Source: JBFKOL01 sp041628815 (GTDB lineage Bacteria; Bacteroidota; Bacteroidia; Chitinophagales; Saprospiraceae). From it: 22,091 bases of DNA. The notes under the pieces were generated by a model. It saw nothing but the letters and a program-made list of their open reading frames with translations. It was not told where the DNA came from and did not search any database. This document shows, one piece after another, positions 13,143 through 21,360 of the stretch (position 1 is the first letter of the stretch; each line of letters starts with the position of its first letter). Both the position numbers and the translations under genes were made by a program. Where the stretch lies: assembly GCA_041628815.1 (NCBI GenBank), contig JBFKOL010000029.1, positions 1-22,091 on the forward strand, written 5' to 3'.

Positions 13143-15092
13143 TTATTCTTTGAGAAAAGCCCTGGTCGCAAGCGAATACAACCAATAACATATAATTCCG
13201 ATGATCACCACTCCGGGAATTGCTCCAAGCGGATCGTCGGCCAAAGCGAGCACATTGGATCTTCCACTCATGGCGACAGGAATTGCAAGGGCTATGCCTA
13301 TCAGTGCCTCGCCGGTGATCAATCCTGAGGCAAAAAGCAAACCTGTATTTTCACTCTTTCCCTGCTGGCGCTCAAAATCGGCAACAGAAGATTTCCTGCT
13401 GTTTTGATAGCGAGACACGAGCCAGGCCAATACACCGCCCAGCATGATGGCGCTGTCCAGCTCAAATGGAAGATAGACGCCGACGGCCACCGCCAGTACG
13501 GGTACCCTGAAATCGCTTCCCTTTGCTTCTAGATATTCATCTAAGAGTATGATGGCTACCCCTATGGCCATGCCCAGGTATACCATCGCCCATGGAAGAT
13601 CTCCTGAAAAAACACCCCTGGCGACACTCTCCATAAGTGTGGCCTGTGGCGCTGTGAGTGAATCCGGGTTGGCCTCTGTGGCCGGTCCAAAACCATAGCC
13701 AGTTAACAATAGCTGAAGAACAAGCGGCATGACAAGTGCCGCGCTGACTACTCCCACCATCTGCATGATTTGTTGCTTTTGCGGTGTGGCCCCGAGTATA
13801 TGCCCGGCTTTGAGATCCTGCATGTTGTCACCGGCAATAGCGGCGGCACAGCATACCACTGCACCGATTAGTATGGCTGCGGCAGGTCCTTTTTCAGCAT
13901 CATCACCTAAGATGAGCAAGAGCAACAGAGACGCGGTAAGTATGGTTGCTATGGTTACCCCGGATATGGGATTGTTCGAACTACCCACAAGACCAGCCAT
14001 ATATCCTGCCACAGCCGAAAACAGAAAGCCTGCTATGACCATCAGAATAGCCATAAAGCCGGTAATGGCCACATGATGTATTTCCCTTAAATAAATAAGA
14101 AATACAGGTACAATCATGATGACCACAGCTATCATCACCCACGACATTGGCATATCCCTTTCAGTCCTCTTCAATGCTGACAAATCAATTTTTTGACCGA
14201 TAGCCTTTATCCCACTTTGCAGCGCCATGCTCACTGATTTGCGCAGCTTAACCAATGCCCAAAGACCACCGATAACCATGGCCCCCACACCGAGATACCT
14301 GATCTGGGTCGACCAGACGTCATAACCCAGGTCTATCGCATTTGTACCTTCCAATGTCATACCCTGTAAAGCAATGTAAATGGGGATGGCGATCCACCAG
14401 CTGATAACCCCACCCGCGAAAACGAGTATCGCGATGCGAATACCAACAATGTAACCTACGCCGATCAGTGCCGGTGAAAGGTTCATACCAAAATAGGTAT
14501 ACGCCTTATTACCCACCAAGGCAGCTGCTTCACCTATACCGGACCATAGTTTGAGTCCCCCTTCAGCAAGCTTTATCACGGCCCCCGCTATTGCACCAAA
14601 AAGGAGAAACTTGACGCTTTCTCCTCCTTTTTCTCCCGTTTTTAATACCTCTGATGTCGCCACACCCTCCGGAAACTGCAGTTTTTGCTTTACAATCAAC
14701 GCAGATCTCAGCGGAACGGTAAAAAGAACGCCCAAAATACCTCCACAAAGGGCGATAAGCATGGTCTCCCAATAGTTGAACTCGGTCCAGTAACCCATTA
14801 GTACCAGTGCGGGAAAAGTGAAGATGACCCCTGCCGCGAGAGATTCCCCCGCCGAGGCAGCTGTCTGTACAATGTTGTTCTCAAGGATGTTGTGATTCTT
14901 GAAAAACCGCAGCAAAAACATGGATAATACAGCTGCGGGAATCGATGCCGATACCGTCATGCCAGCGAACAACCCAAGGTATGCATTGGCGGCCGAAAGA
15001 ACCATTGAAAGAATAGCCCCAAGAAAAAAGGCCTTTATGGTAGTTTCAGGCAACGTTATTTCGTGCCCGATGTAAGACTTGTGTTCTGACAT
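13143..15092 (-). CDS. OPT-family oligopeptide transporter
   Basis: The 649-residue membrane protein has about 15 or 16 hydrophobic segments. It carries OPT hallmarks: FFLGAILSMVLSAANAYLGLFAGMTVSASIPAAV at the start, LQFPEGVATSEVLKTGE, and GSSNNPISGVTIATI in the middle (the NPISG signature). OPT carriers import tetra- to hexapeptides or peptide-metal complexes with protons. The C-terminal half has LLFASGLITGEALIGIALAIP. The length is normal for bacterial members. It is 10 bases behind the POT gene and most probably cotranscribed with it. An ATG at 15092 with a short soluble lead (MSEHKSYIGHEITLPE) fits the family. Confidence 0.95.
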   Translation of the reverse strand: MSEHKSYIGHEITLPETTIKAFFLGAILSMVLSAANAYLGLFAGMTVSASIPAAVLSMFLLRFFKNHNILENNIVQTAASAGESLAAGVIFTFPALVLMGYWTEFNYWETMLIALCGGILGVLFTVPLRSALIVKQKLQFPEGVATSEVLKTGEKGGESVKFLLFGAIAGAVIKLAEGGLKLWSGIGEAAALVGNKAYTYFGMNLSPALIGVGYIVGIRIAILVFAGGVISWWIAIPIYIALQGMTLEGTNAIDLGYDVWSTQIRYLGVGAMVIGGLWALVKLRKSVSMALQSGIKAIGQKIDLSALKRTERDMPMSWVMIAVVIMIVPVFLIYLREIHHVAITGFMAILMVIAGFLFSAVAGYMAGLVGSSNNPISGVTIATILTASLLLLLILGDDAEKGPAAAILIGAVVCCAAAIAGDNMQDLKAGHILGATPQKQQIMQMVGVVSAALVMPLVLQLLLTGYGFGPATEANPDSLTAPQATLMESVARGVFSGDLPWAMVYLGMAIGVAIILLDEYLEAKGSDFRVPVLAVAVGVYLPFELDSAIMLGGVLAWLVSRYQNSRKSSVADFERQQGKSENTGLLFASGLITGEALIGIALAIPVAMSGRSNVLALADDPLGAIPGVVIIGIICYWLYSLATRAFLKE

Positions 15093-15102
15093 GATCGTAT
15101 AA

Positions 15103-16797
15103 TTACTCTACACCACCCATCCAATTTTTAATGGGCTTAGAAAAGATGACAAATAAGAGGCCGGAGCCCACGCTGAACATAACTACACTCCAGAACAACG
15201 AAGGCATCTGAGCCACATTATCTTCCTCAAAGTTGCCCGCAAAAAGTCCCGCAATTAAATTGCCCAGGGCCGCACCGATAAACCAAATGCCCATCATCTG
15301 ACCTACAAATTTAGGCGGAGAAAGTTTAGTCGTCATACTCAACCCTACCGGGCTCAGTGTGAGTTCACCGCAGGTGTGCAACAAGTAGGTCATGACCAGC
15401 CACATGGTGGAAACACGCACTGACTCGTCAAGTCCACTTACAACTATGCGCGATGCATACATCATCAGTAAAAACCCCAAACCCAGCAAAATTAGACCGA
15501 AGCCAAATTTCAGCGGGGCAGAGGGATTCAACTGCTTCGAGGCAAGCTTCACCCATAGAGCCCCGAATATGGGTGCAAGTATAATGATGAAAAATGGATT
15601 CACAGACTGGAGCCAAGATGCCGGCATTTCCCAACCGGATGAAATCTGGTTCATCAACCAGTATATGACAAAGGAGAGTCCCACGACAACCACACCCACG
15701 ATCACCTTTAGCGAATCAATAAGTGTCTTGTCGATGTAAACCTTCTTGTACCAGACGAAACCCAGTAAGGCAAGTGTAACCAGACCCCCTATTATGGGGA
15801 CGAAAGGGGGGAAATTAGTAGGCCCAAAAAAACGATCCGAGTGTCTGTCGGCAAAGAGGTTTAGCGTCGAACCAGCCTGTTCGAAACCGGACCAGAAGAG
15901 AGCGGCCCCTACAAACAGGAAAAAGATCACTATGACTCGCCGCTTTTCTACGGTATTGAGACCTCCTGCAATAAGTACATAGACAAAGTACAACACGGCG
16001 ATGGAAACTATGATGATTCCCATAGCCTGGGCGATACCGATGACATTGGTTACATCGATGGCCCCTGTCAGCTGTAATGTCATTATCAGGACGACAAGTA
16101 AAAGGGCCAATCCCATGGCAAACCTGTTGGAATTCTTTTTCTCACCCTCTCCGGCACTGGCCCTCGCAATTTTGGCTTTGGCTTCAATACCGACTTCACC
16201 CATGAATTTATTCTCTGTAAGCCTGTACATAACAAGTCCCATGGCCATTCCTATTGCCGCCGCACCAAAACCGTAGTGCCAGTTGATCTGTTGGCCCAGG
16301 TACCCGACTACCAGTTGTCCGGCAAATGATCCGATGTTGATACCCATGTAATAAATTGAAAAACCAGCATCTCTCCTCGCCCCACCTTCGGGGTAGAGGT
16401 CTCCGACTATCGTGCTGATATTTCCTTTGAGCAGACCTGTGCCTATGGCTACCAATACCAACCCCAGAAAGAAAAAGGTAGTGCCAGGCAAGGCAAGTGA
16501 AATATGTCCGAACATTATAACAATCCCACCATACCATATGGCTTTTCGCTGTCCAATAATATTATCCGCCAACCATCCCCCTGGCAGGGTCAGCAGGTAT
16601 ACTGCGGCCGTATATAGGCCGTAAATGGCTCCAGCGGTGGCTGTGTCGAGCTCGAGGCCCGGATTGCTTTGATCGATGGCAGCGACCATAAAAAGAATAA
16701 GTATGGCGCGCATGCCATAATAAGAAAATCGCTCCCACATCTCGGTGAAAAACAAGGTAAACAACCCCGCAGGCTGTCCGAAGAATGTCTTATTCAT
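15103..16797 (-). CDS. POT/PTR2-family proton-coupled di- and tripeptide symporter
   Basis: The start is at 16797 (MNKTFFGQPAGLFTLFFTEM), not an ATG 18 codons upstream, because homologues begin shortly before the GLFTLFFTEMWERFSYYGMR segment. That segment contains the ExxER proton-coupling motif (EMWER). The PTR2 signatures LPGGWLADNIIGQRK and FSIYYMGINIGSFAG follow. Twelve to fourteen hydrophobic segments and LHTCGELTLSPVGLSMTTKLSP near the C-terminus are also typical. It imports small peptides using the proton gradient. About 564 residues, a normal size. It sits between DUF4230 and the OPT transporter on the same strand, so this looks like a peptide-uptake unit. Confidence 0.95.
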   Translation of the reverse strand: MNKTFFGQPAGLFTLFFTEMWERFSYYGMRAILILFMVAAIDQSNPGLELDTATAGAIYGLYTAAVYLLTLPGGWLADNIIGQRKAIWYGGIVIMFGHISLALPGTTFFFLGLVLVAIGTGLLKGNISTIVGDLYPEGGARRDAGFSIYYMGINIGSFAGQLVVGYLGQQINWHYGFGAAAIGMAMGLVMYRLTENKFMGEVGIEAKAKIARASAGEGEKKNSNRFAMGLALLLVVLIMTLQLTGAIDVTNVIGIAQAMGIIIVSIAVLYFVYVLIAGGLNTVEKRRVIVIFFLFVGAALFWSGFEQAGSTLNLFADRHSDRFFGPTNFPPFVPIIGGLVTLALLGFVWYKKVYIDKTLIDSLKVIVGVVVVGLSFVIYWLMNQISSGWEMPASWLQSVNPFFIIILAPIFGALWVKLASKQLNPSAPLKFGFGLILLGLGFLLMMYASRIVVSGLDESVRVSTMWLVMTYLLHTCGELTLSPVGLSMTTKLSPPKFVGQMMGIWFIGAALGNLIAGLFAGNFEEDNVAQMPSLFWSVVMFSVGSGLLFVIFSKPIKNWMGGVE

Positions 16798-16869
16798 GAA
16801 ATTGCTAATTGGTGTTGATCCTAAAAATAGTTTTTTGGATCGAAACCGCATCCGGTGCCGGCAATTAGA

Positions 16870-17463
16870 TTATTGTAAGAAAGGTCTCTCTTCCACGACG
16901 AGTTGCCATCCCGATGCTTCCAAAGACAATCGAAGAAGTTCAAGGACTTCCGTTTTCTGTTGCTCGGCCTGCATGAAAAGATCACTTTCACGCGCCTTCT
17001 CCTCTATGAATTCTTTGGCCCTTGCACCCATTTCGGTAATGTCCCTGTTTGTAATGAGGTTGAATAATCCGTTTTCAAAGTTGTAGTAGTCCAGGTCGTG
17101 CTCAATGGAAAGTATTTCAGGTCGAAGAGCCCCGTCAAGTCTTACTGTCCTGGTGGCCTCATCTACATGGATGGATGTCTTCTCCAGGTCATAACCTATT
17201 AATACCCGGGCTTTAACCCTGACCAACGCCTTTTTTCTAAAAGGCCATATGTCCGCAAAAACGTGATGCCGGTAGTCGTAGATCTCTGAAAAATTCCCTT
17301 CCACCGTGACGAATTTCATGACTTTTTCCACCCTGTCAAGCACCACTACGGCATTGACTTCCTCTTTTCCCTTTGGTGGAGAAAATATCTGGTACATATA
17401 GTATACCCCGGTCAATGCAAAGACTAGGACAATGGCATAGATAATGGGTTTGACAATCTTCAT
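16870..17463 (-). CDS. DUF4230 family membrane-anchored protein
   Basis: 197 residues. An N-terminal membrane segment (IIYAIVLVFALTGVYYMY, about 7-24) is followed by the DUF4230 domain: VLDRVEKVMKFVTVEGNFSEIYDYR, then LVRVKARVLIGYDLEKTSIHVDEATRTVRLDG, and a long helix at 130-170 (ITEMGARAKEFIEEKARESDL). The fold suggests a periplasmic or membrane-side beta domain with a C-terminal helix, reminiscent of SPFH/prohibitin-like modules. No function is established. The gene lies 72 bases before the POT gene and 40 bases after the glycerate kinase, so the four genes from 18643 to 13143 are probably cotranscribed. Confidence 0.88.
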   Translation of the reverse strand: MKIVKPIIYAIVLVFALTGVYYMYQIFSPPKGKEEVNAVVVLDRVEKVMKFVTVEGNFSEIYDYRHHVFADIWPFRKKALVRVKARVLIGYDLEKTSIHVDEATRTVRLDGALRPEILSIEHDLDYYNFENGLFNLITNRDITEMGARAKEFIEEKARESDLFMQAEQQKTEVLELLRLSLEASGWQLVVEERPFLQ

Positions 17464-17503
17464 GCTGGTTTTAATGAACGGTATGAAACTATATGAAATT
17501 TCA

Positions 17504-18643
17504 TTATCCAGTCTGATCCTTCAGCCAACCGCGGTATTTTTCTTCGGCAGTAACTTCAAGACGTCTCGCCGTAGTCCTCAGGGCTTCTGCTAAAGGGGTG
17601 CCTGGTGGATTGATTGCAAAGGCCCCATAAAGACCCAAGGAATGGATTTGCTCCGTAGTCAATTGGAGTTGTCCGCACAAAGCGATTACAGGCACTTGCC
17701 ATTTGCCGGCCATTTTACACAATCCTGATATCAATTTGCCCGCGCTGGTCTGTATATCGAGTCTGCCTTCGCCGGTGATCAATAATTTAGCGTGGCGAAG
17801 ATGTGTCGCCAATTGCGAATAGTCCAGTACTGCGTCGATACCCGATCTCAATTTAGCACCGCAGAATGTCAACAATCCGAAACCCAGGCCACCGGCAGCA
17901 CCTGCACCGGGGTGCATAGCAAAGTTGGTCTGGAGTTGGTCCCGGCATAAGAGAGCAAGATGTCCAAGTCCTTCATCAAGATATTCGACCATGACGTCAT
18001 CGGCACCCTTCTGCGGACCATAGACGAAGGCGGCTCCATCGGGTCCATATAGAGGATTGGTGACGTCACATAGTACCTCGACTTCTATCTGTTCTCCCAA
18101 CAAAACTTCCGGGGATGCTATTTCCGCAATAAGCCCCATATCGCCACCGCGACACTTCAATTCTATCCCATTGTGGTCGTAGAATCTGAATCCTAAAGCC
18201 TTGGCCATTCCAATGCCTCCGTCGGTTGTCGCGCTGCCTCCTATTCCCAAAATGATTTTTTCTGCACCGTGGTCAGCAGCATGTACCATCATTTCACCTG
18301 TACCATAGGTAGAGGTCAGCGATGGATTGCGTTCGGCCATGGTCAATCGACCCAGGCCTGATGCTTCTGCCATGTCCATGAAAGCCCTTTTATTCTGTGT
18401 GTCCATGAAGTAATGCGTTTGCACCTTGCGGAACAATGGATCACTTACCTCGAGTTTAACCTGTTTTGACCCGGTAATACGTCCCAGAATGCGTGCAGTA
18501 CCTTCGCCGCCGTCCGCCAGGGGTGCCACCTCGACCCGCTCATTCTTGTTGGCCGCCTGTATGCCCCGGGCAATGGCAGCACATACCTCGTCTGCGTCAA
18601 GCGCATCTTTGAAGGAATCACATGCAACTATTACTTTTTTCAA
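17504..18643 (-). CDS. Glycerate kinase (GckA/GlxK type)
   Basis: Phosphorylates D-glycerate with ATP, usually to 2-phosphoglycerate in this family, linking glyoxylate and serine metabolism to glycolysis. The 379-residue length is normal. The N-terminal KKVIVACDSFKDALDADEV, PLADGGEGTARIL, GIGGSATTDGGIGMAKALGF, the long AGAAGGLGFGLLTFCGAKLRSGIDAVLDY segment and LLITGEGRLDIQTSAGKL all match the family. The ATG at 18643 starts the fold. It is divergent from ruvC (82 bases between the starts) and heads a same-strand run with DUF4230 and two peptide transporters, an unusual partner set for a glycerate kinase. Confidence 0.95.
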   Translation of the reverse strand: MKKVIVACDSFKDALDADEVCAAIARGIQAANKNERVEVAPLADGGEGTARILGRITGSKQVKLEVSDPLFRKVQTHYFMDTQNKRAFMDMAEASGLGRLTMAERNPSLTSTYGTGEMMVHAADHGAEKIILGIGGSATTDGGIGMAKALGFRFYDHNGIELKCRGGDMGLIAEIASPEVLLGEQIEVEVLCDVTNPLYGPDGAAFVYGPQKGADDVMVEYLDEGLGHLALLCRDQLQTNFAMHPGAGAAGGLGFGLLTFCGAKLRSGIDAVLDYSQLATHLRHAKLLITGEGRLDIQTSAGKLISGLCKMAGKWQVPVIALCGQLQLTTEQIHSLGLYGAFAINPPGTPLAEALRTTARRLEVTAEEKYRGWLKDQTG

Positions 18644-18709
18644 CTTTTACGGTGCTTGTTTTTGGTTCACGGTTCAACAAAATGCGCCAATGGTGTGGGA
18701 TCTTTATAT

Positions 18710-18717
18710 TACATTTG
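18710..18717 (+). promoter_or_regulatory. Candidate -7 element for ruvC
   Basis: TACATTTG is an exact match to TAnnTTTG and ends nine bases before the ruvC ATG at 18726. Transcription would then begin almost at the start codon, giving a leaderless or near-leaderless message. No -33 TTTG is visible. Confidence 0.4.
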
Positions 18718-18725
18718 ACAATAAT

Positions 18726-19283
18726 ATGTCACAATCCTACAAAATATTAGGCGTCGATCCCGGTACCAACATTACCGGCTATGCCATTATAGAGGTTGAA
18801 AATACACAATTCAGGCTGCTAACGGCAGGCATTTTTGATCTGCGCAAATTTGATTCGCACCAGGAAAAACTAAAAGAGATCTATTTACAGATACAGGAAG
18901 TCATTGAAACTTACCTGCCGAAAGAAATGGCTATTGAGGCTCCATTTTACGGAAAAAATGTCCAATCAATGCTTAAACTTGGCAGGGCACAAGGTGTAGC
19001 CATGGCAGCAGCCATCACGATGGGGGTAAAAATCTTCGAATATTCACCCAAGAAAATTAAAATGTCGATCACCGGGAACGGTAACGCCTCCAAGGAACAG
19101 GTTTACGGGATGCTCCAGGGGCGTATGCAAATCTCGCTGGATGAGAAATTTTTGGATGCCTCAGACGCGTTGGGAGCTGCCGTCTGCCACTATCAGCAGT
19201 TTGGTGTCGACAGTAACCGTTCGTCCAAAAAGTACAGGGACTGGAAAAGCTATATTTCCAACAACAGAGAGAAAATCGTGTGA
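18726..19283 (+). CDS. ruvC: Crossover junction endodeoxyribonuclease RuvC
   Basis: RuvC cuts Holliday junctions at the end of homologous recombination, working with RuvA and RuvB. The 185-residue protein has the RNase-H-like fold with catalytic acids Asp11 (GVDPGT), Glu71 (AIEAPFYGKN), Asp144 and Asp147 (DASDALGAAVCH). The frame stays open 100 codons upstream over the antisense of the glycerate kinase gene, but family proteins begin just before ILGVDPG, which fixes the ATG at 18726. The length is normal with a basic tail (SNRSSKKYRDWKS). It ends two bases before the converging HIT gene. Confidence 0.95.
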   Translation: MSQSYKILGVDPGTNITGYAIIEVENTQFRLLTAGIFDLRKFDSHQEKLKEIYLQIQEVIETYLPKEMAIEAPFYGKNVQSMLKLGRAQGVAMAAAITMGVKIFEYSPKKIKMSITGNGNASKEQVYGMLQGRMQISLDEKFLDASDALGAAVCHYQQFGVDSNRSSKKYRDWKSYISNNREKIV

Positions 19284-19285
19284 TC

Positions 19286-19681
19286 TCAATTCAATGCTGC
19301 CCTGATTTTGCCGACGGCCTCTTCAAACTGCTCCTTTGTAGGTTTTAATTTGGGTCGGGCAAAATTAAGGTCATCCATAGTGTCGAGAGGCACTAGGTGA
19401 ACATGTGCATGAGGAACCTCAAGGCCTAGAACTGCCATCCCTACTCTGTTGCAGGGAAATGCTTTTTTGATCGCATTTGCTACTTCTTTACTGAACATCA
19501 TCAATGCACGGTAAGAATCCACGTCCAGATCAAACAATTTATCTACCTCTTTTTTGGGTACCACCAATGTGTGTCCCATCCTCAAGGGATAAATATCAAG
19601 AAAGGCATAGCAGTTTTCGTTTTCTGCAACCTTGTACGATGGTATCTCGCCGCGTATGATTTTTGTGAAAAGGGTAGCCAT
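19286..19681 (-). CDS. HIT-family nucleotide-binding protein (HINT-like)
   Basis: 131 residues from the ATG at 19681 (MATLFTKIIRGEIPSYKV); an ATG nine codons earlier would overlap greA and add a tail that homologues lack. The histidine triad is HAHVHLVPL (His91, His93, His95), preceded by FLDIYPLRMGHTLVVPK. Members hydrolyse nucleoside phosphoramidates, adenylated amino acids or dinucleotides. The protein is cytoplasmic. It lies 10 bases downstream of greA on the same strand, a pairing seen repeatedly in Bacteroidota. The exact substrate is unknown. Confidence 0.93.
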   Translation of the reverse strand: MATLFTKIIRGEIPSYKVAENENCYAFLDIYPLRMGHTLVVPKKEVDKLFDLDVDSYRALMMFSKEVANAIKKAFPCNRVGMAVLGLEVPHAHVHLVPLDTMDDLNFARPKLKPTKEQFEEAVGKIRAALN

Positions 19682-19691
19682 CGCTTTTAAA

Positions 19692-20162
19692 TTAAATGGA
19701 AATATCAAGAATTTCGAAATCCATGGGCCCGGCAGGGGTGTTGATGGTTGTCTTGTCCCCCTTTTTTTTGCCTATCAGACCTTGACCGATGGGCGAGTCG
19801 ACAGAGATCTTGCGCTCCTTTACATTAGCTTCAGACTCTGAGACAAGTGTATATTCCATCTCCTTGTTCATTTTGAGGTTTTTGATCTTCACCTTTGTAA
19901 GAATGGATACCTGTGAGGTGTCCACTTTACTGGAATCAATGATTTGGGCATTAATGATAATTTTTTCGAGCTCGTTGATTTTCATTTCGAGCATGCCCTG
20001 GGCATCTTTGGCCGCATCGTATTCTGCATTTTCGGAAAGATCTCCCTTATCCCGGGCTTCTGCGATGGCCCTCGCCGCCTCCTGGCGACCCACGGTTTTT
20101 AACTCATCAAGTTCGGCTCTGACGCGGTTGTAGCCTTCCTGGGTCATGTAATTCTTGCTCAT
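19692..20162 (-). CDS. greA: Transcript cleavage factor GreA
   Basis: GreA rescues backtracked RNA polymerase by stimulating cleavage of the nascent RNA. The 156-residue protein has the N-terminal coiled coil (about 1-75), with the acidic tip ARDKGDLSENAEYDAAK whose Asp and Glu hold the catalytic magnesium. The C-terminal FKBP-like domain follows (ISVDSPIGQGLIGKKKGDKTTINTP). The length is normal. The ATG at 20162 fits. A strong hairpin terminator lies at 20195-20230, just upstream, so expression may depend on promoter activity beyond the hairpin or on read-through. Confidence 0.96.
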   Translation of the reverse strand: MSKNYMTQEGYNRVRAELDELKTVGRQEAARAIAEARDKGDLSENAEYDAAKDAQGMLEMKINELEKIIINAQIIDSSKVDTSQVSILTKVKIKNLKMNKEMEYTLVSESEANVKERKISVDSPIGQGLIGKKKGDKTTINTPAGPMDFEILDISI

Positions 20163-20194
20163 AATTTATGCAGTTATGTGTTGTTTTAAGACTG

Positions 20195-20230
20195 AAAACA
20201 AAAGACGCCCTTAGATCCACTAAGAACGTC
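20195..20230 (-). terminator. Strong intrinsic terminator between the dehydrogenase and greA
   Basis: On minus, GACGTTCTTAG pairs with CTAAGGGCGTC as an 11-base stem with two G-U pairs around the loop TGGAT, followed by TTTTGTTTT. In plus-strand RNA the two central pairs would be C-A clashes, so the minus strand is the functional one. It lies 40 bases after the dehydrogenase stop and 33 bases before the greA start. Confidence 0.75.
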
Positions 20231-20242
20231 CTTTTCATAGGT

Positions 20243-20250
20243 CAAAATTA
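20243..20250 (-). promoter_or_regulatory. Candidate -7 element ahead of the greA leader hairpin
   Basis: The minus strand reads TAATTTTG, the same octamer as found upstream of sdhC and the thioredoxin operon. A transcript starting here would enter the terminator at 20230-20195 at once, which would make the hairpin a leader attenuator for greA. No -33 box is clear. Confidence 0.3.
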
Positions 20251-20270
20251 AGGTATTTGACAGAAATAAT

Positions 20271-21215
20271 CTACCTCCCATAATATTTCAGGATTTTCCG
20301 TAGGAGTTCTTTTGCTATTTTATAAAGCGACTCGTGTGTCCAGCCTGCTATATGCGGTGTGATAATAACATTCTCCATCTCGGTTAAAGTTTTGAAAGCA
20401 GAAATTTCGTGGTCTTCCATGGTCTCTGGCTGTTCATTTTCAAGTACGTCCAGGCATGCACCCGACAGATGGCGCTTTTCAAGGCTTTGTATGAGATCAC
20501 TCTGTACTACGATCTTTCCTCTCGAGGTATTGATAAGTATGGCACCCTCTTTCATGGATTTGAACACTGAAGTGTCAATCCAGCCCCTCGTTTCACTCGT
20601 AAGGGGGAGATGAATTGAAAGAATATCTGATTGAGACACCAGCTCACTGAATCCTACTTGTCTTACATAAGCATATTCACGATCTATTCCTTTACGGTAC
20701 TTATCGTAGGTTATGATGTTCACTTCCCATTCTTTCAATTTTTTCGCCAGAGCACTTCCCGTATTGCCAAAACCGAGGATACCGAATGTTTTTCCGGCAA
20801 GCTCTATACCCCTGTTCTGTTCCCTGTTCCATTGCAAGGACCTGATTTGCGCATGGGCGCGGCATATGTGATTCAACAAGTTCAGAAGCAGGCCGATCGC
20901 ATGTTCAGCAACAGCATTTGCGTTGCCTTCCGGTGAGCTGATTACTTCTATACCCATTTCTTTGGCGGCATCAAGATCGACAATATCGAGTCCTGAACCC
21001 AGGCGTCCGATGAAATCAAGGTGGCGGGCAAATTCCAGAAAAGGCCGGTCACAGATCACCTTGCTGTTGATGATCAAAGCGTCAAAATAGCGCACGGTAG
21101 CCTGCACTTCAGAATAGTTCATATCGGGGCGATAAGTGACGCTCATTCCATCCTGGCTTAGCCCATCTGGCAGCAAGGGATGGACTTTATCTGTAATCAA
21201 TATTTTTTTTGACAT
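20271..21215 (-). CDS. D-2-hydroxyacid dehydrogenase, phosphoglycerate dehydrogenase-like
   Basis: The 314-residue NAD-dependent oxidoreductase has the Rossmann motif GILGFGNTGSALAKKL (GFGNTG at 148-153) followed by Asp171 for NAD preference. The catalytic set is Arg232 (NTSRGKIV), Glu259 (CLDVLENEQ) and His288 (ITPHIAGWT). RLGSGLDIVDLDAAKEMGIEV marks the substrate domain. It is the short form without the C-terminal ACT regulatory domain of long SerA. The substrate could be 3-phosphoglycerate (serine synthesis) or another hydroxy acid such as glycerate or lactate; sequence alone does not decide. It is divergent from carB and followed by a terminator. Confidence 0.92.
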   Translation of the reverse strand: MSKKILITDKVHPLLPDGLSQDGMSVTYRPDMNYSEVQATVRYFDALIINSKVICDRPFLEFARHLDFIGRLGSGLDIVDLDAAKEMGIEVISSPEGNANAVAEHAIGLLLNLLNHICRAHAQIRSLQWNREQNRGIELAGKTFGILGFGNTGSALAKKLKEWEVNIITYDKYRKGIDREYAYVRQVGFSELVSQSDILSIHLPLTSETRGWIDTSVFKSMKEGAILINTSRGKIVVQSDLIQSLEKRHLSGACLDVLENEQPETMEDHEISAFKTLTEMENVIITPHIAGWTHESLYKIAKELLRKILKYYGR

Positions 21216-21318
21216 TTGCTACGATTGTCTATACATTCGACTATTCTCTTCCCCTACAAAATAGTTTAAGTATCATAAGTCGGCACCCCGAATGTTTGTT
21301 TTCGTCATTTACGTCTTT

Positions 21319-21345
21319 TTTGACGCCGTCAGTTTTTTATATTTG
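21319..21345 (+). promoter_or_regulatory. Candidate carB promoter with a palindrome between the boxes
   Basis: TATATTTG at 21338-21345 matches TAnnTTTG exactly, 15 bases before the carB ATG. TTTG at 21319-21322 could be the -33 box, though the 15-base spacing is shorter than usual. TGACG-C-CGTCA (21321-21331) is a palindrome in the spacer and a possible operator. Confidence 0.4.
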
Positions 21346-21360
21346 CGCAATTTTAATACG

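Noticed and set aside
13729..14076. A 115-codon plus-strand frame inside the OPT gene, with others at 15392 and 15746 in the POT gene
   Set aside because: They are antisense to long, well-conserved transporter genes and show the Thr/Pro/Met bias of shadow frames.
18426..18725. A 100-codon N-terminal extension of the ruvC frame
   Set aside because: It lies antisense to the 5' end of the glycerate kinase gene, is Ala/Ser/Pro-rich like an antisense shadow, and RuvC proteins begin just before the GVDPG motif.
19789..20133. A 114-codon plus-strand frame across greA
   Set aside because: It is antisense to an intact greA with all family motifs and has a serine-rich shadow composition.
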